From CAVQFB01 sp963711675 (lineage in GTDB: Bacteria; Acidobacteriota; Terriglobia; Terriglobales; Acidobacteriaceae): a stretch of DNA of 64,000 nucleotides. Where the stretch lies: NCBI GenBank assembly GCA_963711675.1, contig CAVQFB010000011.1, positions 765,966 through 829,965 of the forward strand, given 5' to 3'. Under the pieces are notes generated by a model. It searched no databases. It was not told where the DNA came from and saw only the letters and a program-made list of their open reading frames with translations. The translations under genes and the position numbers were made by a program. This document shows positions 36,106 through 45,965 of this stretch, one piece after another. Position 1 is the first letter of the stretch. The number at the start of each line of letters is the position of its first letter.

Positions 36106-37445
36106 AACTCTGGGACTCTCACAACCAGAGATTTCTGTGCCACACCCGCCGCTCGACTCGTTCGCAACGCGATGCGCTCGCGGTGGTGTGAGCAGTTCCT
36201 ACTGTGACTTCCGTTGGCTACGCCGCACTCTGAGCAGATTTCCACGTCCACCTCATACTCGTCGGCGCGAGCGTAAGGGTCACTGGGACAGTTCGGCTTG
36301 TGACCCTCCAGCCTGCCGCAGTCCCCACAAGCGAACCTCTCGGCAGTTTCCAGATCGTAGACCTCCAGTTCCTCGCCCAGACCAGCCATGCCCTTGACTG
36401 GCATCTGGTCATAGGTCAGGGGCTTTCTCCCCTTGTTGGTGCGCTCGCGGTCGTGCCACGAGCAGAAACCTGTACCAGCCGGGGACTGCTTTCCCTTGCA
36501 GCCATCCGCTTTGCAGCCATCCCGGTGTTGCTTTTGGTTTTGGTTCTCTGGTTTGCTAACAGGGTCCGCACCACGAACCGCTGTTGGGGTTGGTTTTGTT
36601 GTTCCTTGTTCCTCGTGCGAAGCACGACTGCTACCGCCGAAGGCGGAAGGCGAGCGCAGCGAGCTATCGACGCCCTTAGGCGTCGTCTGTAACAGCAGTC
36701 CACTACTACCATCAGAAACTTTCAATCCAAAACCAACATCCCCAACCACGGCACCCAGTTCATGTGGCTCACGGTTGACAGTTCCGTTGGCTAACGGCTG
36801 AGATTTCACCCGGCTCACGGCTGACAGTTCACGTCGGTCGCGGCTCACAGTTCCGGTCGCTTCTGGGCTGCCGACAGACTTGTCCGCACTATTCCCTAAC
36901 GGCTCAGAGTTCAAGTGGTATCCCGGCTGGTTGGTGGTGGAGAATGATCCCGCGTTACTCTTCCGGGGAGCCTTGTACCGCTTGGCACGCGGCTCGCCTT
37001 CCTTGCGCTCGTGCAGCTTTACCGTCAGAATGTTGACCTTGTATTCGAGGTGCGGATGACCGAGGTCGTCCCGCCATTCCCGTATCTCAATCACGTCATC
37101 CTTCTCGAAATGCCTAACACTGCTATTGACATAGCGGTCGGTGCAGCCGACGCGTTTCGCAACGGTCTCCTGCGACAACCAGCACCAGTTCTCGTACTCA
37201 CCCTGCGGCAGCGCCTTACGTTCTGGATTGCTTGGTCGGGCGTTCGGTCCGTCACCTTGGACGCGCACACGAGCGAGCAGCATGAGGATGGATCGCATAG
37301 TCGGTTTGAGATCGTAAAGGCTGGATTCTTGGACTAGAACGTCCCAAGGCTTCTCGGTGCCCTCCCGGATGCGTTCGCCGCGCTCGATGATGCGCTTGGT
37401 GTCCAGCTTCGTCGTGCCGGAGGGGTTGATCTTACTCGTTGCCAC
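36102..37445 (-). CDS. winged-helix protein with zinc-knuckle C-terminus, replication-initiator-like
   Basis: 447 residues from GTG 37445. Residues ~45-150 resemble the helix-turn-helix domain of phage and plasmid replication proteins: MRSILMLLARVRVQGDG, then ENWCWLSQETVAKRVGCTDR and YVNSSVRHFEKDDVIEI. A long disordered middle holds repeated phrases (RRELSAVSRVKSQPLANG / NREPHELGAV). The C-terminal 110 residues carry several cysteine/histidine knuckles: CKADGCKG, FCSWHD, CGDCGRLEGHKPNC and CSECGVANGSHSRNCSHH, likely zinc ribbons. A role in replication or regulation of the element is inferred from the fold and the neighbours. Confidence 0.68.
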   Translation of the reverse strand: MATSKINPSGTTKLDTKRIIERGERIREGTEKPWDVLVQESSLYDLKPTMRSILMLLARVRVQGDGPNARPSNPERKALPQGEYENWCWLSQETVAKRVGCTDRYVNSSVRHFEKDDVIEIREWRDDLGHPHLEYKVNILTVKLHERKEGEPRAKRYKAPRKSNAGSFSTTNQPGYHLNSEPLGNSADKSVGSPEATGTVSRDRRELSAVSRVKSQPLANGTVNREPHELGAVVGDVGFGLKVSDGSSGLLLQTTPKGVDSSLRSPSAFGGSSRASHEEQGTTKPTPTAVRGADPVSKPENQNQKQHRDGCKADGCKGKQSPAGTGFCSWHDRERTNKGRKPLTYDQMPVKGMAGLGEELEVYDLETAERFACGDCGRLEGHKPNCPSDPYARADEYEVDVEICSECGVANGSHSRNCSHHRERIALRTSRAAGVAQKSLVVRVPEL

Positions 37446-37542
37446 AGACCCCCTCCTCCACTTCCGCTAGCTTGGCGATGAGGTCATCCCGTCGCGCAGG
37501 CTGCTCGGAGTTCGCAATTGGGTGCTTCTCTCTTGTATTCAT
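37432..37542 (-). CDS. 36-residue ORF overlapping the winged-helix gene
   Basis: ATG 37542 with AAAGG about 11 bases upstream. The peptide (TREKHPIANSEQPARRDDLI then AKLAEVEEGVCGNE) overlaps the next gene by 14 bases, suggesting coupled translation. It is short, and its reality depends on the overlap and ribosome site only. Confidence 0.38.
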   Translation of the reverse strand: MNTREKHPIANSEQPARRDDLIAKLAEVEEGVCGNE

Positions 37543-37861
37543 TGTCTTCAACCTTTCGGGGGCTGGGTTGAAGGTCAGCCCCCATGAATTTCTTCCTTTG
37601 GGAAAGAAGGCGCGGTGATCAAGCCGCGAACACTGTCTAATACCATCCAATGGGAAAACCCGCTCTTCTAAGCCTTCCGGCAATCTGATCTGTTCGCCTT
37701 CTAAAGAAGGGTTCTGATGTCGATTTCCTCCAGCCCATCGCACTCCACTTCGGTGCCGGATGCCACGAATTTCCAGTGTTCATGGGGTTTTCTGGGGCGC
37801 TTAGAGATCGCCAGTTAGTTTGCGAACACAATTTGTGATCCCTTTTATTGAGGGGTGAATC
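37543..37861. other. divergent intergenic region inside the element
   Basis: 319 bases between the minus-strand winged-helix operon and the plus-strand HTH gene. It must hold promoters for both directions, but no clear -35/-10 pair could be fixed and no gene is seen. Confidence 0.4.
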
Positions 37862-38113
37862 GTGAGTCGATACACAGAAATCAAGAAAGCAACCGCCGAA
37901 GTGATTGGCATCCGGGTAGTAAAGAAAACATGCATTGCGAGAGCGCATGAGGCGATTAGAGACGTCATCGTGGAGAACCCAACTCTCAGCTACCAGCAGA
38001 TCGCCGATCTGCTGGGAGTCTCCAAATGGCTTATTTGCCGCGTGGCGGTGGGGCTTGCTATCCGCCGACCAAGGGGTGCGGGCAGCCCCGCTCGACGCAG
38101 GGAGGGGCAGTGA
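37862..38113 (+). CDS. helix-turn-helix protein
   Basis: 83 residues from GTG 37862 with GAGGGG eight bases upstream. The centre is a plain helix-turn-helix: LSYQQIADLLGVSKWLICRV (residues ~42-61), followed by a basic tail. It overlaps the next gene by 4 bases (GTGA). It is probably a small DNA-binding regulator of the element. No target can be assigned. Confidence 0.63.
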   Translation: MSRYTEIKKATAEVIGIRVVKKTCIARAHEAIRDVIVENPTLSYQQIADLLGVSKWLICRVAVGLAIRRPRGAGSPARRREGQ

Positions 38114-38346
38114 GGCGCAACAAGTACTTCGATGTGGAGCAGGTTTTCGAGTTCATTTGGCGAAACTCGGACCGCGAAGGAATTTGGATCGGTGACGCCG
38201 TCAGCTTGCAGGCTGAATTCCATGTGTCTGAGGATGCCGCAGATTCAGTTCTCAACGAACTCTGTGACCGCCACATTATCGAGAAGGTCTATCCGGGCAC
38301 GTACATCATCGTGAAGTGGCGAGAAAGGGATGCCCCTGACGCATAG
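38110..38346 (+). CDS. small winged-helix-like protein
   Basis: 78 residues from GTG 38110, with GGAGGGG upstream and a GTGA overlap with the preceding HTH gene. The pattern EQVFEFIWRNSDREGIWIGD / VSEDAADSVLNELCDRHIIE / YIIVKW matches a winged helix of the type found in small element-encoded regulators. It probably forms a regulatory pair with its neighbour. Confidence 0.57.
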   Translation: MRRNKYFDVEQVFEFIWRNSDREGIWIGDAVSLQAEFHVSEDAADSVLNELCDRHIIEKVYPGTYIIVKWRERDAPDA

Positions 38347-38742
38347 CCCTGACTTCGGGAACGTAAAATGCAGGATGAGAGGCTCCGTGCTCCCGGCGTG
38401 CCTTCTAGCCCACCCGGTATTGTCTCGACGCTCAGCACATCTTCAATAATCGCGACTTTCACATCTCGCGGTATTTCACTGCTAGTGGGCTACCTGGTCT
38501 CCTGATCGAGTGGGGGTAACCGCAGCCCTCGAAGGCAAAACGATTGAAGCAGCAACTCAGATCTCCGGCTCGATAGCACTCGGCATAGTGCTCTCAGCCG
38601 CCACACTCTTTGCGGTCACGGGGAACCGCTGCCTACCCAGAGTTCTTCCTCGGTCGTTGGCTATCCAACCCGCCTGTTGCAATTCCCCGCTAGCGACTCT
38701 AAGGTTGGTGCCGCGACACCGGTGAAGCGGAGAGGAAAGTCA
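38347..38742. other. non-coding stretch before the integrase
   Basis: 396 bases. One short plus-strand frame at 38510-38725 has no ribosome site and ends in the integrase leader; it is not considered coding. A promoter for the integrase is expected here but was not located. Confidence 0.35.
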
Positions 38743-39997
38743 ATGTCCCGCCGCACTGGTCAGAACGGTCACCTTGAAAAAAGTGGCAAATCGTGGGTTG
38801 TCAGATGGTGGAGGATGTTCCCGGGCAGGAGGAAAGGGTTCTCAAACGAGCAAAGGTCTGCCCAATTTCAGGTCCGGGAAGACTGTCCGAATCGGAACGC
38901 GTAAACGCCGTGGCCGTGAAATCATCGCTGAAAGCGGTGCCGACTCGGTCGAATACTTCAATCATGTTGTTCAACAGCAGAAGCCCGGTTATGTAACTCT
39001 CAAGGAGCAATCGGTGCTCTGGCTTGATCGCATGCGAACCCGTAAACGTAAGCCGATTGCACCCAGCACCCTCGCCGATTGGGAGCGGATCCTGAAAAAC
39101 TGGATCAACCCGCTCTCGGAGAAATACCCGTTTCCGAAGTGAATAACGGGGCGCTTCGGGAGTTGGTCGCAACCATGATCAAAGCAGGGCTTGTCGGCAA
39201 AGACCGTCGAGAACTATCTCTTGGTACCGAAAATGGTTGTCGCATCCGTTTTGGATGATGATGGCAACCAGGTCTATCCACGGAGCTGGAATTCTGGGTT
39301 CATCGATGCGCCAGTTGTTGACAAGTCGAAACAAAACCGACCGAGCTTTTCGTCGGAGGTCATGAGCGGATTAGCAAACTGGAAGAAACCCAGGGAGCGC
39401 ATGCTGTTCATTCTCTGTGGCTCGGCCGGTTTGCGGATTGGTGAGGCACTGGGCATCGAGATCGACAAGCATATCTCGTCCGACTTCTCGACCCTGAGCA
39501 TTCGCCAAAAAGCGAGGCACTGCCGGATAGAACCGCGGCTCAAGACGGCGAGCGCGGAACGGGAAGTGGACCTGCATCCGGCTATTGCGGCTTTGCTGCA
39601 AGCGTATGTTGGAGAGCGCAAGTCTGGTTTCCTGTTTGCATCTCGCAATGGGAAGCCGGTCTCGTCATCCGATATCACGCGTCGGCATTTGCACCCGGCC
39701 CTGATGCAACTCGGCTATGTGAACCCGCACACTGGGACGCATAAAGCTGGAAGTCATGCATTCCGGCGATTCCGAAATACTTTCCTGCGGAACAAGACTT
39801 CTTGCCCAGAAGGACTGCGCAACTACTGGATGGGCCACGCAGGAAATTCGATGGATGATCTCTACGACAAGATCGCAGAGGACGTTCAATTCCGAAAATT
39901 GTGGGCTGAAAAATGTGGTATCGGATTCGAACTGCCCGCAGTTGTACCGAATGTACCGAAAATCAGTGAAAAAACTGTAGCAGCAGAAGCCGCGTAA
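38743..39997 (+). pseudogene. tyrosine integrase, broken by several frameshifts
   Basis: The N-terminus (ATG 38743, AGAGGAAAG upstream; NGHLEKSGKSWVVRW) and a SAM-like core-binding domain (LKEQSVLWLDRMRTRKRKPI, STLADWERILKNWINPL) lie in different frames, with shifts near 38810, 38890, 39115 and 39190. The catalytic domain is open from 39191. It contains the first Arg in SAGLRIGEALGIE, the HxxR box HAFRRFRNT, the second His in MGHAGNSMDD and the nucleophilic Tyr in LYDKIAED. The stop lies 23 bases before the tRNA-like attachment repeat, the usual place for an integrase of a tRNA-targeting element. The frameshifts imply an immobile element unless they are errors. Confidence 0.88.
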
Positions 39998-40019
39998 GTA
40001 ACTGAATGGGCGAAAGAAA

Positions 40020-40068
<49 letters not shown>

Positions 40069-40378
40069 CAGATTCCAAGGCTTATTGAAATCTGTAGAAG
40101 TCTCCGTTTTCCAAGTGATTGCCGTTGAACCAGTTGCATGCTCGTGTTTGAAGCTCGGTGAATTCTGTTGAACTCTAGTGCTTTCGCAGCCTCAAAATCG
40201 CCCACAGCTGGATAGACTGAACCCCTCCGCTGAGACAGTTCGCCACTTCATTTACCATCGCAATTGTTAGCCTGGTGGCAATGCGAGTTCGTTCTTCGTT
40301 GTCGTTCCGCCACCACCATCGCAGAGTTGTCCCTTCGAACAGGAATCTGGCAAGGTATTTTCCCTGACGCTTGGCGAC

Positions 40379-43300
40379 GTGATATGTTGTGGCCTGTTTT
40401 CGTTATCCAGCACAAGAAGTGACATTCGCACACTTGGGCATGCCGTGATATTTCCGCAGCGTATCTTTGCAAGAGTTAATACCCTGCCTATCACTATTGT
40501 GCTGTCGTGCTTGTGTAGCTGTGGAGGTGGTAGCCCACCAGTGACACCAACCACACCTCCGCCGCCCCCAACGATTACGTCAGTAGGGGTGGACACTAAC
40601 TTCCCCTACGTCCTTGCCGGCACCTCAGTTACCTTCCGGGATACGATAACGGGTACCGGTGCATTTACCGCTGGTGTTGCCTGGTTCGTAAATGGGGTGG
40701 CGGGCGGTGACGCGATTAACGGCACAATCGACGGGCAAGGCTATTACACAGCGCCAGCCATCATTCCACCAACAAACCCAGTTACGGTGAAAGCCACCGC
40801 CTTAGGGGACTCTACAAAATCCGCCAGCACTACGGTCTCGGTTTTTACCCTGACGTACTCACCCGCAAATCCTGTCGTCGACTATGGCCATCCACAACAG
40901 TTCACGGCGATCGTGAACGGCGTCAGTAACCCGGTTGTTCAGTGGCAATGCGGATATGGACGATTTTCTGCCGACGGGCTCTATACGCCCGGTTCCATTC
41001 AAGGGCCTACCAGCCAGGACCCTTTCGTGGTTTCCATCAAAGACGGGAATGCTCCAGTATCGGGCGTCATAAACCTCAAGCTGCTTCCCCCGACTCTTAC
41101 CTCGATCACGCCCGCCGGGGCCAGTGGCAACCAGCCTGTGGTCGTTCAAGGTCATGACTTGTTCGGAGTGGCCAGCCTTTATTTCACTGGCATCGGCGGA
41201 GCACTGATACCGGGCACTGTTCAGAGTTCCAACCAGAGTACTGAACTCGATGCGACGGTACCCTTCGGCGCTATCGATGGTCCTGTCTACGGGACCTTCA
41301 ATCTCGGCCCAGGCTTCGTCAATACGAGCAACAGTATCCCGTTCTCCCGACTGGCAAACTTGCGGATCCGTGCACCCCAGAAAGATGTCTCATCTGGAGA
41401 ATCAGAACAGTTCGCTTGGCGGCTACTTGGCGCGAATAGTCCAACGGTCATAAATTGGACGGCTGACCTCGGAACAATTGATTCCAATGGCCTCTACCAG
41501 GCCCCGACTGTGTCCAGCGAAACCTTTGCAACGGTAACAGGATGTCTCCCGACCACCGCCTCCTGCGACAGCACGGTGCTAAGAGTTCTGCCTCTCGTGA
41601 TTCGGCCACCAGATCCTCTTGTGGCAATGGGAAATGGTGTTCAGCTCGATGCTGAACAGGGTGGCAATCCAGTTTCCGCACAATGGTCCACCACCCTCGG
41701 GAGCGTAACCGGAACTGGCCTGTTCACCGCTCCCACCACGGCCGCGCAGGCGGGGCCGATTCCGGTGACCGCAACGGTAGGCACTACCGCACAAACCACT
41801 TCTGTCGGGGTCACCGGTGCCTTTCCAGGAATCGTTAACCGCGTCTACGACTACATCAAAGCGAAGAATCAGGGCCTTGCCGGAACCATCGTGCGCAACG
41901 TTGCTGTAAATGGCAATCTGCTCTATGCATTCGATCAGGGTGGGCAATTTAACAAGTTCACACTTTCCGCCATAGACGTCTACGACATCACGAATCCGCA
42001 ACAACCTATCTGGGTCGATGCTGTGGAGAATCCGTTGTACCCGACTGACGCATTCGTCTATGGTACAAATCTCTATGTCGTTTATTTCAACTATTACTAC
42101 CCAACGTCCATCGCGACCTTTGACATCCGCTCTCGGACGCCCGTTCTGACCTCGATTGTGACCCTGCCCGTGGACTACGCGCTCAGTGTGAATGGAGGCA
42201 TGCTGTACGGGCTCACGACCTTTGCTCCGCAGGTCAACTGGTTTACCGCTGACACATACGACGTGCGTAGCGGCTCCATTGTTCAGAACCACTATGAGCT
42301 GTCGTTGCCACCCGGTATAGGGCCCAACTTTCTGGAAGGCGTCGTGGGCAGCGGCAACCTCATGTACGTTGTGCTCGACAACAACCCTGGTTCCAACATC
42401 CTCTACACCATTGCCACTTACGACATCTCGGTCTCACCGCCGAAACTGGTGGGGACCGTCTTGAGCAACGGAGGAGCATTTCCTAGCCTCTTTGGGAATC
42501 TTTTGTTTGTGGAAGCTGAGGTCTTCGACATCTCCGGAGGCATTCCCCAGCATGTATCCCGTATCCCCTCTCAATACGTTATGGCCATGGAGGGTAATTC
42601 GGCGCTTTCAATAGGATACGACTTCAACTATCAGTTGATTGATTTCACCGATACGGCGATCCCGGTCGTCAAGTCGAGTGTCATTGGGGGGCAGAGCAAC
42701 GGACAGTTCGCGGGCAACCAATTCTTCGCTCCCGCGGCGCTGGGGGGAATTGTGACGTACGATCTTTCAGTCCCCGGTGGTCCTATCGAATCACAGTACC
42801 TGGCTCCATTTGGCGCTGGGGCTGTTGTTAGCCAGGTGATGCGGAACACAACTATGTTTGCGGTAGGCGCCGATGAGTTCGGTACCGGCGGACTGGACAT
42901 TATCGATCTGGGATCAACCACGCCCAGTCTGCTCGGATATCTGTGGTACCCCAATACGGTCGGCTATGCCATCGCCCTGTCAGGCAACAACGCGTTTCTG
43001 GGGCTCACGGACAGTTTGAAGACGGTGAATATCACCAATCTTTCCAGCCCCACAGTCACAGCTTCGCTCTCTCTCCCCGTGGCAACGCTCGCGCTGTCGG
43101 GCAACTACCTTTTCGCAGGAACAGCCGACAAGCGTCTGGTCAGCGTTAACGTTACCAACCCAAATTCACCCACGATCGCAGGCACAGTAAGCCTGCCTGA
43201 TGTGCCTAATAACATGCGAATTGCCGGCGGCCTGTTACTGGTTGCGGATGGCCCAAGCGGTCTGCTGATCTACGATGTGACCCAGCCGACCGCACCAAAG

Positions 43301-43879
43301 CTGCTATCACAGTACAAGCAAGCGCCGGCGGTCTGGGATGCGGTCGCTTCCGGCTCTCAGGTCTTGCTGGCGGCCGATGCTTCCGGATTGGTGATCCTCG
43401 ACATCTCAAATCCCAACCAGCCGGTTCAGCTAGGCCAATCCATTCTGAGTCTTTCGGACCCTTTCGATCTGCCCATCGGCCCACCAACCGCTGCAACGGC
43501 CATCGCTTTGCAGAACGGGATTGTCTATGTCGGCACGGTAATTGATTCGGCGATGGTCTTCGGCTTTGACTTCTCGCAGCCCAGCAGCCCACGCCTGGTC
43601 TCGCAAGCGCCCTATTCCGGCGTTCTGGACTCCCTGGTTACGGGATTTGCCTTCGTCGGAAATAACATCTACGTCGCCGGGGCAACCGATGCGGGAACTC
43701 TAATCGGAGCGGACAACACCTTGCCGCGGAACTCGATCAATCCGTTCTATTCGCCGCTGGCGCTGGCGACGACGAACAGCTCACCGCGTCGCCCGGTGAG
43801 CCCGCTAGCCCGATTGAGGCGGAAGAAAATCAACGGGAGTGCTTTGGACAAGAAGCGGTGGGTGAAGAGGTTCCCGTGA
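40379..43879 (+). CDS. giant LVIVD-repeat lipoprotein with Ig-like N-terminus (intact copy)
   Basis: 1166 residues if started at ATG 40379; a lipobox in VLSCLCSCGGG around residue 48 suggests that the real start is nearer. After a Pro/Thr spacer, residues ~65-470 contain bacterial Ig-like repeats (FPYVLAGTSVTFRDTITGTG, GLYQAPTVSSETFATVTG). The second half is a beta-propeller of LVIVD-type repeats with recurring YDITNPQQP, VNITNLSSP, YDVTQPTAP and LDISNPNQP phrases. The C-terminus is basic (PLARLRRKK). It is probably a surface-anchored recognition or adhesion protein. A frameshifted relative lies inverted at 57.4-60.8 kb. Confidence 0.85.
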   Translation: MICCGLFSLSSTRSDIRTLGHAVIFPQRIFARVNTLPITIVLSCLCSCGGGSPPVTPTTPPPPPTITSVGVDTNFPYVLAGTSVTFRDTITGTGAFTAGVAWFVNGVAGGDAINGTIDGQGYYTAPAIIPPTNPVTVKATALGDSTKSASTTVSVFTLTYSPANPVVDYGHPQQFTAIVNGVSNPVVQWQCGYGRFSADGLYTPGSIQGPTSQDPFVVSIKDGNAPVSGVINLKLLPPTLTSITPAGASGNQPVVVQGHDLFGVASLYFTGIGGALIPGTVQSSNQSTELDATVPFGAIDGPVYGTFNLGPGFVNTSNSIPFSRLANLRIRAPQKDVSSGESEQFAWRLLGANSPTVINWTADLGTIDSNGLYQAPTVSSETFATVTGCLPTTASCDSTVLRVLPLVIRPPDPLVAMGNGVQLDAEQGGNPVSAQWSTTLGSVTGTGLFTAPTTAAQAGPIPVTATVGTTAQTTSVGVTGAFPGIVNRVYDYIKAKNQGLAGTIVRNVAVNGNLLYAFDQGGQFNKFTLSAIDVYDITNPQQPIWVDAVENPLYPTDAFVYGTNLYVVYFNYYYPTSIATFDIRSRTPVLTSIVTLPVDYALSVNGGMLYGLTTFAPQVNWFTADTYDVRSGSIVQNHYELSLPPGIGPNFLEGVVGSGNLMYVVLDNNPGSNILYTIATYDISVSPPKLVGTVLSNGGAFPSLFGNLLFVEAEVFDISGGIPQHVSRIPSQYVMAMEGNSALSIGYDFNYQLIDFTDTAIPVVKSSVIGGQSNGQFAGNQFFAPAALGGIVTYDLSVPGGPIESQYLAPFGAGAVVSQVMRNTTMFAVGADEFGTGGLDIIDLGSTTPSLLGYLWYPNTVGYAIALSGNNAFLGLTDSLKTVNITNLSSPTVTASLSLPVATLALSGNYLFAGTADKRLVSVNVTNPNSPTIAGTVSLPDVPNNMRIAGGLLLVADGPSGLLIYDVTQPTAPKLLSQYKQAPAVWDAVASGSQVLLAADASGLVILDISNPNQPVQLGQSILSLSDPFDLPIGPPTAATAIALQNGIVYVGTVIDSAMVFGFDFSQPSSPRLVSQAPYSGVLDSLVTGFAFVGNNIYVAGATDAGTLIGADNTLPRNSINPFYSPLALATTNSSPRRPVSPLARLRRKKINGSALDKKRWVKRFP

Positions 43880-44027
43880 CGACGGAGGGAGCCGGAGACA
43901 CCACCACCGTTTTCGTGAGTAACGCTCTGTATGGGCTGAGGCGGCAAACGTGTACCGCTTCGGACCCCAAGGTGCGAAGCTAGATTATGAAAGGGTCCTT
44001 CCTCTCCCGCACGACGACTGCACCCCT

Positions 44028-44055
44028 GCTACGCAAAGAACGCGAAAGACCGGGC
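44028..44055 (+). repeat. REP-like hairpin element (copy 1)
   Basis: GCTACGCAAAGAACGCGAAA followed by GACCGGGC resembles the element at 56562-56591 beside the RAYT transposase. The shared core is AGAACGCGAAAG-N-CCGGGC. It lies just inside the left inverted-repeat arm. Confidence 0.42.
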
Positions 44056-44085
44056 AACTAGTCGCTCATCTCCTTCCAAGGATGA

Positions 44086-44595
44086 CTATGCCCGCACCGC
44101 TTCGGCCTCACGGAACGCAGGCACTATGACTTCCTGCAGAACCTTAAGTCTTCTCTCCACATCAGTAGCATTTTTTGGTGTCGCTGGCATGTAGATGGGA
44201 ATCACGTCACTGGAGGCTTGTCCTAGCTTTGCCATCTGTACCCATTTTAGTACTTCTTCTATATACCCCTCCAATGCTTGCGATGGAGTCTTGCACGAGT
44301 CCGTCACCAGATGTGCCGGGGATACATCGCAGGAGATAACCCATAGCCATTCGTCAACATCCGCCAGTGCAGGCTCAATGTGAAAGAGGAACACTGCTAC
44401 AACCCCACCATAGCCATCACCGAAGTAGATTTCTCGTATGCCCTTACACCAAGCAAAAGAACGAAGGTATTTCTCCGCTCCCGAGGCCATTACTCGCAAG
44501 AGTCTTGTATCCTCGTCGTCTCCCCCGATCATTTGATCTAGGGGGACAACACCTTTAACCGGTATGTTGTTATTGCTGTTTTTCATTTTCTTCAT
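44086..44595 (-). CDS. conserved hypothetical protein
   Basis: 169 residues from ATG 44595, immediately after the stop of a small ORF (TAGGCATG). A globular alpha/beta protein is suggested by SGAEKYLRSFAWCKGIREIY, FGDGYGGVVAVFLFHIEPAL, VDEWLWVISCDVSPAHLVTD and YIEEVLKWVQMA. There is no signal or membrane helix, so it should be cytoplasmic. Its position in an RHS island would allow an immunity or accessory role, but no family supports that. Confidence 0.68.
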   Translation of the reverse strand: MKKMKNSNNNIPVKGVVPLDQMIGGDDEDTRLLRVMASGAEKYLRSFAWCKGIREIYFGDGYGGVVAVFLFHIEPALADVDEWLWVISCDVSPAHLVTDSCKTPSQALEGYIEEVLKWVQMAKLGQASSDVIPIYMPATPKNATDVERRLKVLQEVIVPAFREAEAVRA

Positions 44596-44597
44596 GC

Positions 44598-44717
44598 CTA
44601 CGGCGGCGGGATCTCTCCAGACTCCTGAGCCTCCACAACGACGCCAGCCGCTTCCCTCATGGCCTCGCCCGGATTCTGAGCGACTTCGGTGGCCGCCTCT
44701 CTGATATCATGTACCAT
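44598..44717 (-). CDS. 39-residue ORF coupled to the hypothetical gene
   Basis: ATG 44717 to TAG 44598; the stop sits two bases before the next ATG. The peptide is acidic and helical (VHDIREAATEVAQNPGEAMR, EAAGVVVEAQESGEIPPP). Codon usage looks protein-like and a neighbouring short frame (44722-44811) has similar composition, but no ribosome site is seen. It could be the end of a longer broken gene. Confidence 0.35.
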   Translation of the reverse strand: MVHDIREAATEVAQNPGEAMREAAGVVVEAQESGEIPPP

Positions 44718-45135
44718 TTCGTTAGCACTCTGGCGCGTCCGACTCGATCTCTTTGCCAGCTGCTTCGGCTGTGTTGACTATCGCGTCCTTTGCACGCCCA
44801 GCCCACCGCATTTTGCGCCTACTACGGTGTCCACCACGTTTCCAGAGCAACACTTCCGCTATCCCCAACGCAGTTCTCGGCTTAGCTTCCTCTCAACCCC
44901 GATGCACATCTAAAATTTCTCGAACCCCTGATGCGAGTTTTTTCACTTAGCCGTGCTTCGGTCCACCACGATTCTGTTTTCAAAGAACCACGAACCACAC
45001 CAGCAACCACAGTCCCAGCGCTCACCCGGAGCACCGCATAGATTCTAAGTCACTGCGAGACCGCTTGCAGCTACTCTTTTTGTTCGGGTTCTTTCAGGCT
45101 GGTTAAGTGAGGGAACACAGCGAACCACATGGTTT

Positions 45136-45183
45136 TTCGGTCTTTCCGAAAAACCCTGTCAAGAGGAAAGTGAGGGGATTTTT
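45136..45183 (+). repeat. direct repeat A (pair with 45282-45328)
   Basis: About 47 bases sharing TTCGG-, -CCTGTCAAG-, -GGAAAGTGAG- and a T-run with the second copy 146 bases further on. Both contain TTGACAGG on the minus strand. The whole stretch 44812-45677 holds no convincing gene. A minus-strand frame at 45367-45756 ends in an acidic, protein-like tail but has no credible start. Confidence 0.5.
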
Positions 45184-45281
45184 CCACTGATATTCTTGCT
45201 GCAAAAATTATAGTGTCTTACTGTATTCGATCTGGCCTGCTCTTGTTGGTCCTGAGGCAGCACGGCAGCAAGTGAGCAGAT

Positions 45282-45328
45282 TTCGGCCTTCCTGGAAAAA
45301 CCTGTCAAGGGGGAAAGTGAGATTTTTT
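45282..45328 (+). repeat. direct repeat B (pair with 45136-45183)
   Basis: Second copy of the direct repeat, with CCTGTCAAGGGGGAAAGTGA as its best-conserved part. The pair may be a dispersed acidobacterial repeat or a duplicated leader. Its function is unknown. Confidence 0.5.
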
Positions 45329-45677
45329 TCTGCGTCGAAAATACTACGTGATGTAATACCGCGTTTTCACTCCTCGCGCTCCTCTTGGGCTTCGGCGTCG
45401 AGCGCGGCGAACAGTTCCTCCTTCGACTGCTCGTCTGCGTTTTCCGTTGCGGGCTGTTTGTGATCATGATCGAGCGCCGCGCCCGGATGCGTGACGGCAA
45501 GGCCGCGCCACACCCCGGCGCGGCCAACACCCAAACCCACGGCTAAAAGAAAAACTCTCAGAACACCCCGGCAACCCCGAGCGCCTACCCCGACCCTCAC
45601 CCGCTCCCGGATCGCTCGCCCTAGGCCGCCCAGGAACGTCAACGACAGGTACTCTGCTCGGCGGTCGGATCGCCGCT

Positions 45678-45965
45678 TTATCCACCCCACTTTGGAAGTT
45701 GGCAGTGGCGACAATGGCCGAGAGGCACTCCGAAGGTTTCCCCACATCGCGGGCACGACCAGGTTATGAACTGCCAGACAGAAAAGGCTGCTACCAGCAT
45801 GGCCACCAACGCGAACACCAAGCCCGGTGTTGTCGAACCGATCAGCCTAACCGAGACATAAGCAACGGCTGGGGAGATTAGGAAGAACACCAGTATCCAC
45901 GTCAGCGCGCGATTCCGAACGCGCTTGTAGTTCTCCCAAGCACCAGGAGTGAGCTGGTTGTTCAT
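45678..45965 (-). CDS. two-helix membrane protein with C-terminal zinc ribbon
   Basis: 95 residues from ATG 45965 (GGAGG six bases upstream). A polar N-terminus precedes two membrane helices (ALTWILVFFLISPAVAYVSV, LVFALVAMLVAAFSVWQFI). The C-terminus is a CxxC...CxxC ribbon (CPRCGETFGVPLGHCRHC). The same design, with related ribbon spacing, is seen at 46725-47003. Its start codon overlaps the stop of the gene upstream. Confidence 0.75.
   Translation of the reverse strand: MNNQLTPGAWENYKRVRNRALTWILVFFLISPAVAYVSVRLIGSTTPGLVFALVAMLVAAFSVWQFITWSCPRCGETFGVPLGHCRHCQLPKWGG

Noticed and set aside
38510..38725. 71-codon plus-strand frame before the integrase
   Set aside because: No ribosome site, odd composition, and it runs into the integrase leader.
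45136..45328. CRISPR array
   Set aside because: Only two imperfect copies with a 98-base gap between them; no spacers and no cas genes.
45367..45756. Minus-strand frame with an acidic C-terminal tail
   Set aside because: The tail looks protein-like, but most of the frame overlaps the zinc-ribbon membrane gene or is Gly/Arg-rich, and no start codon has a ribosome site.
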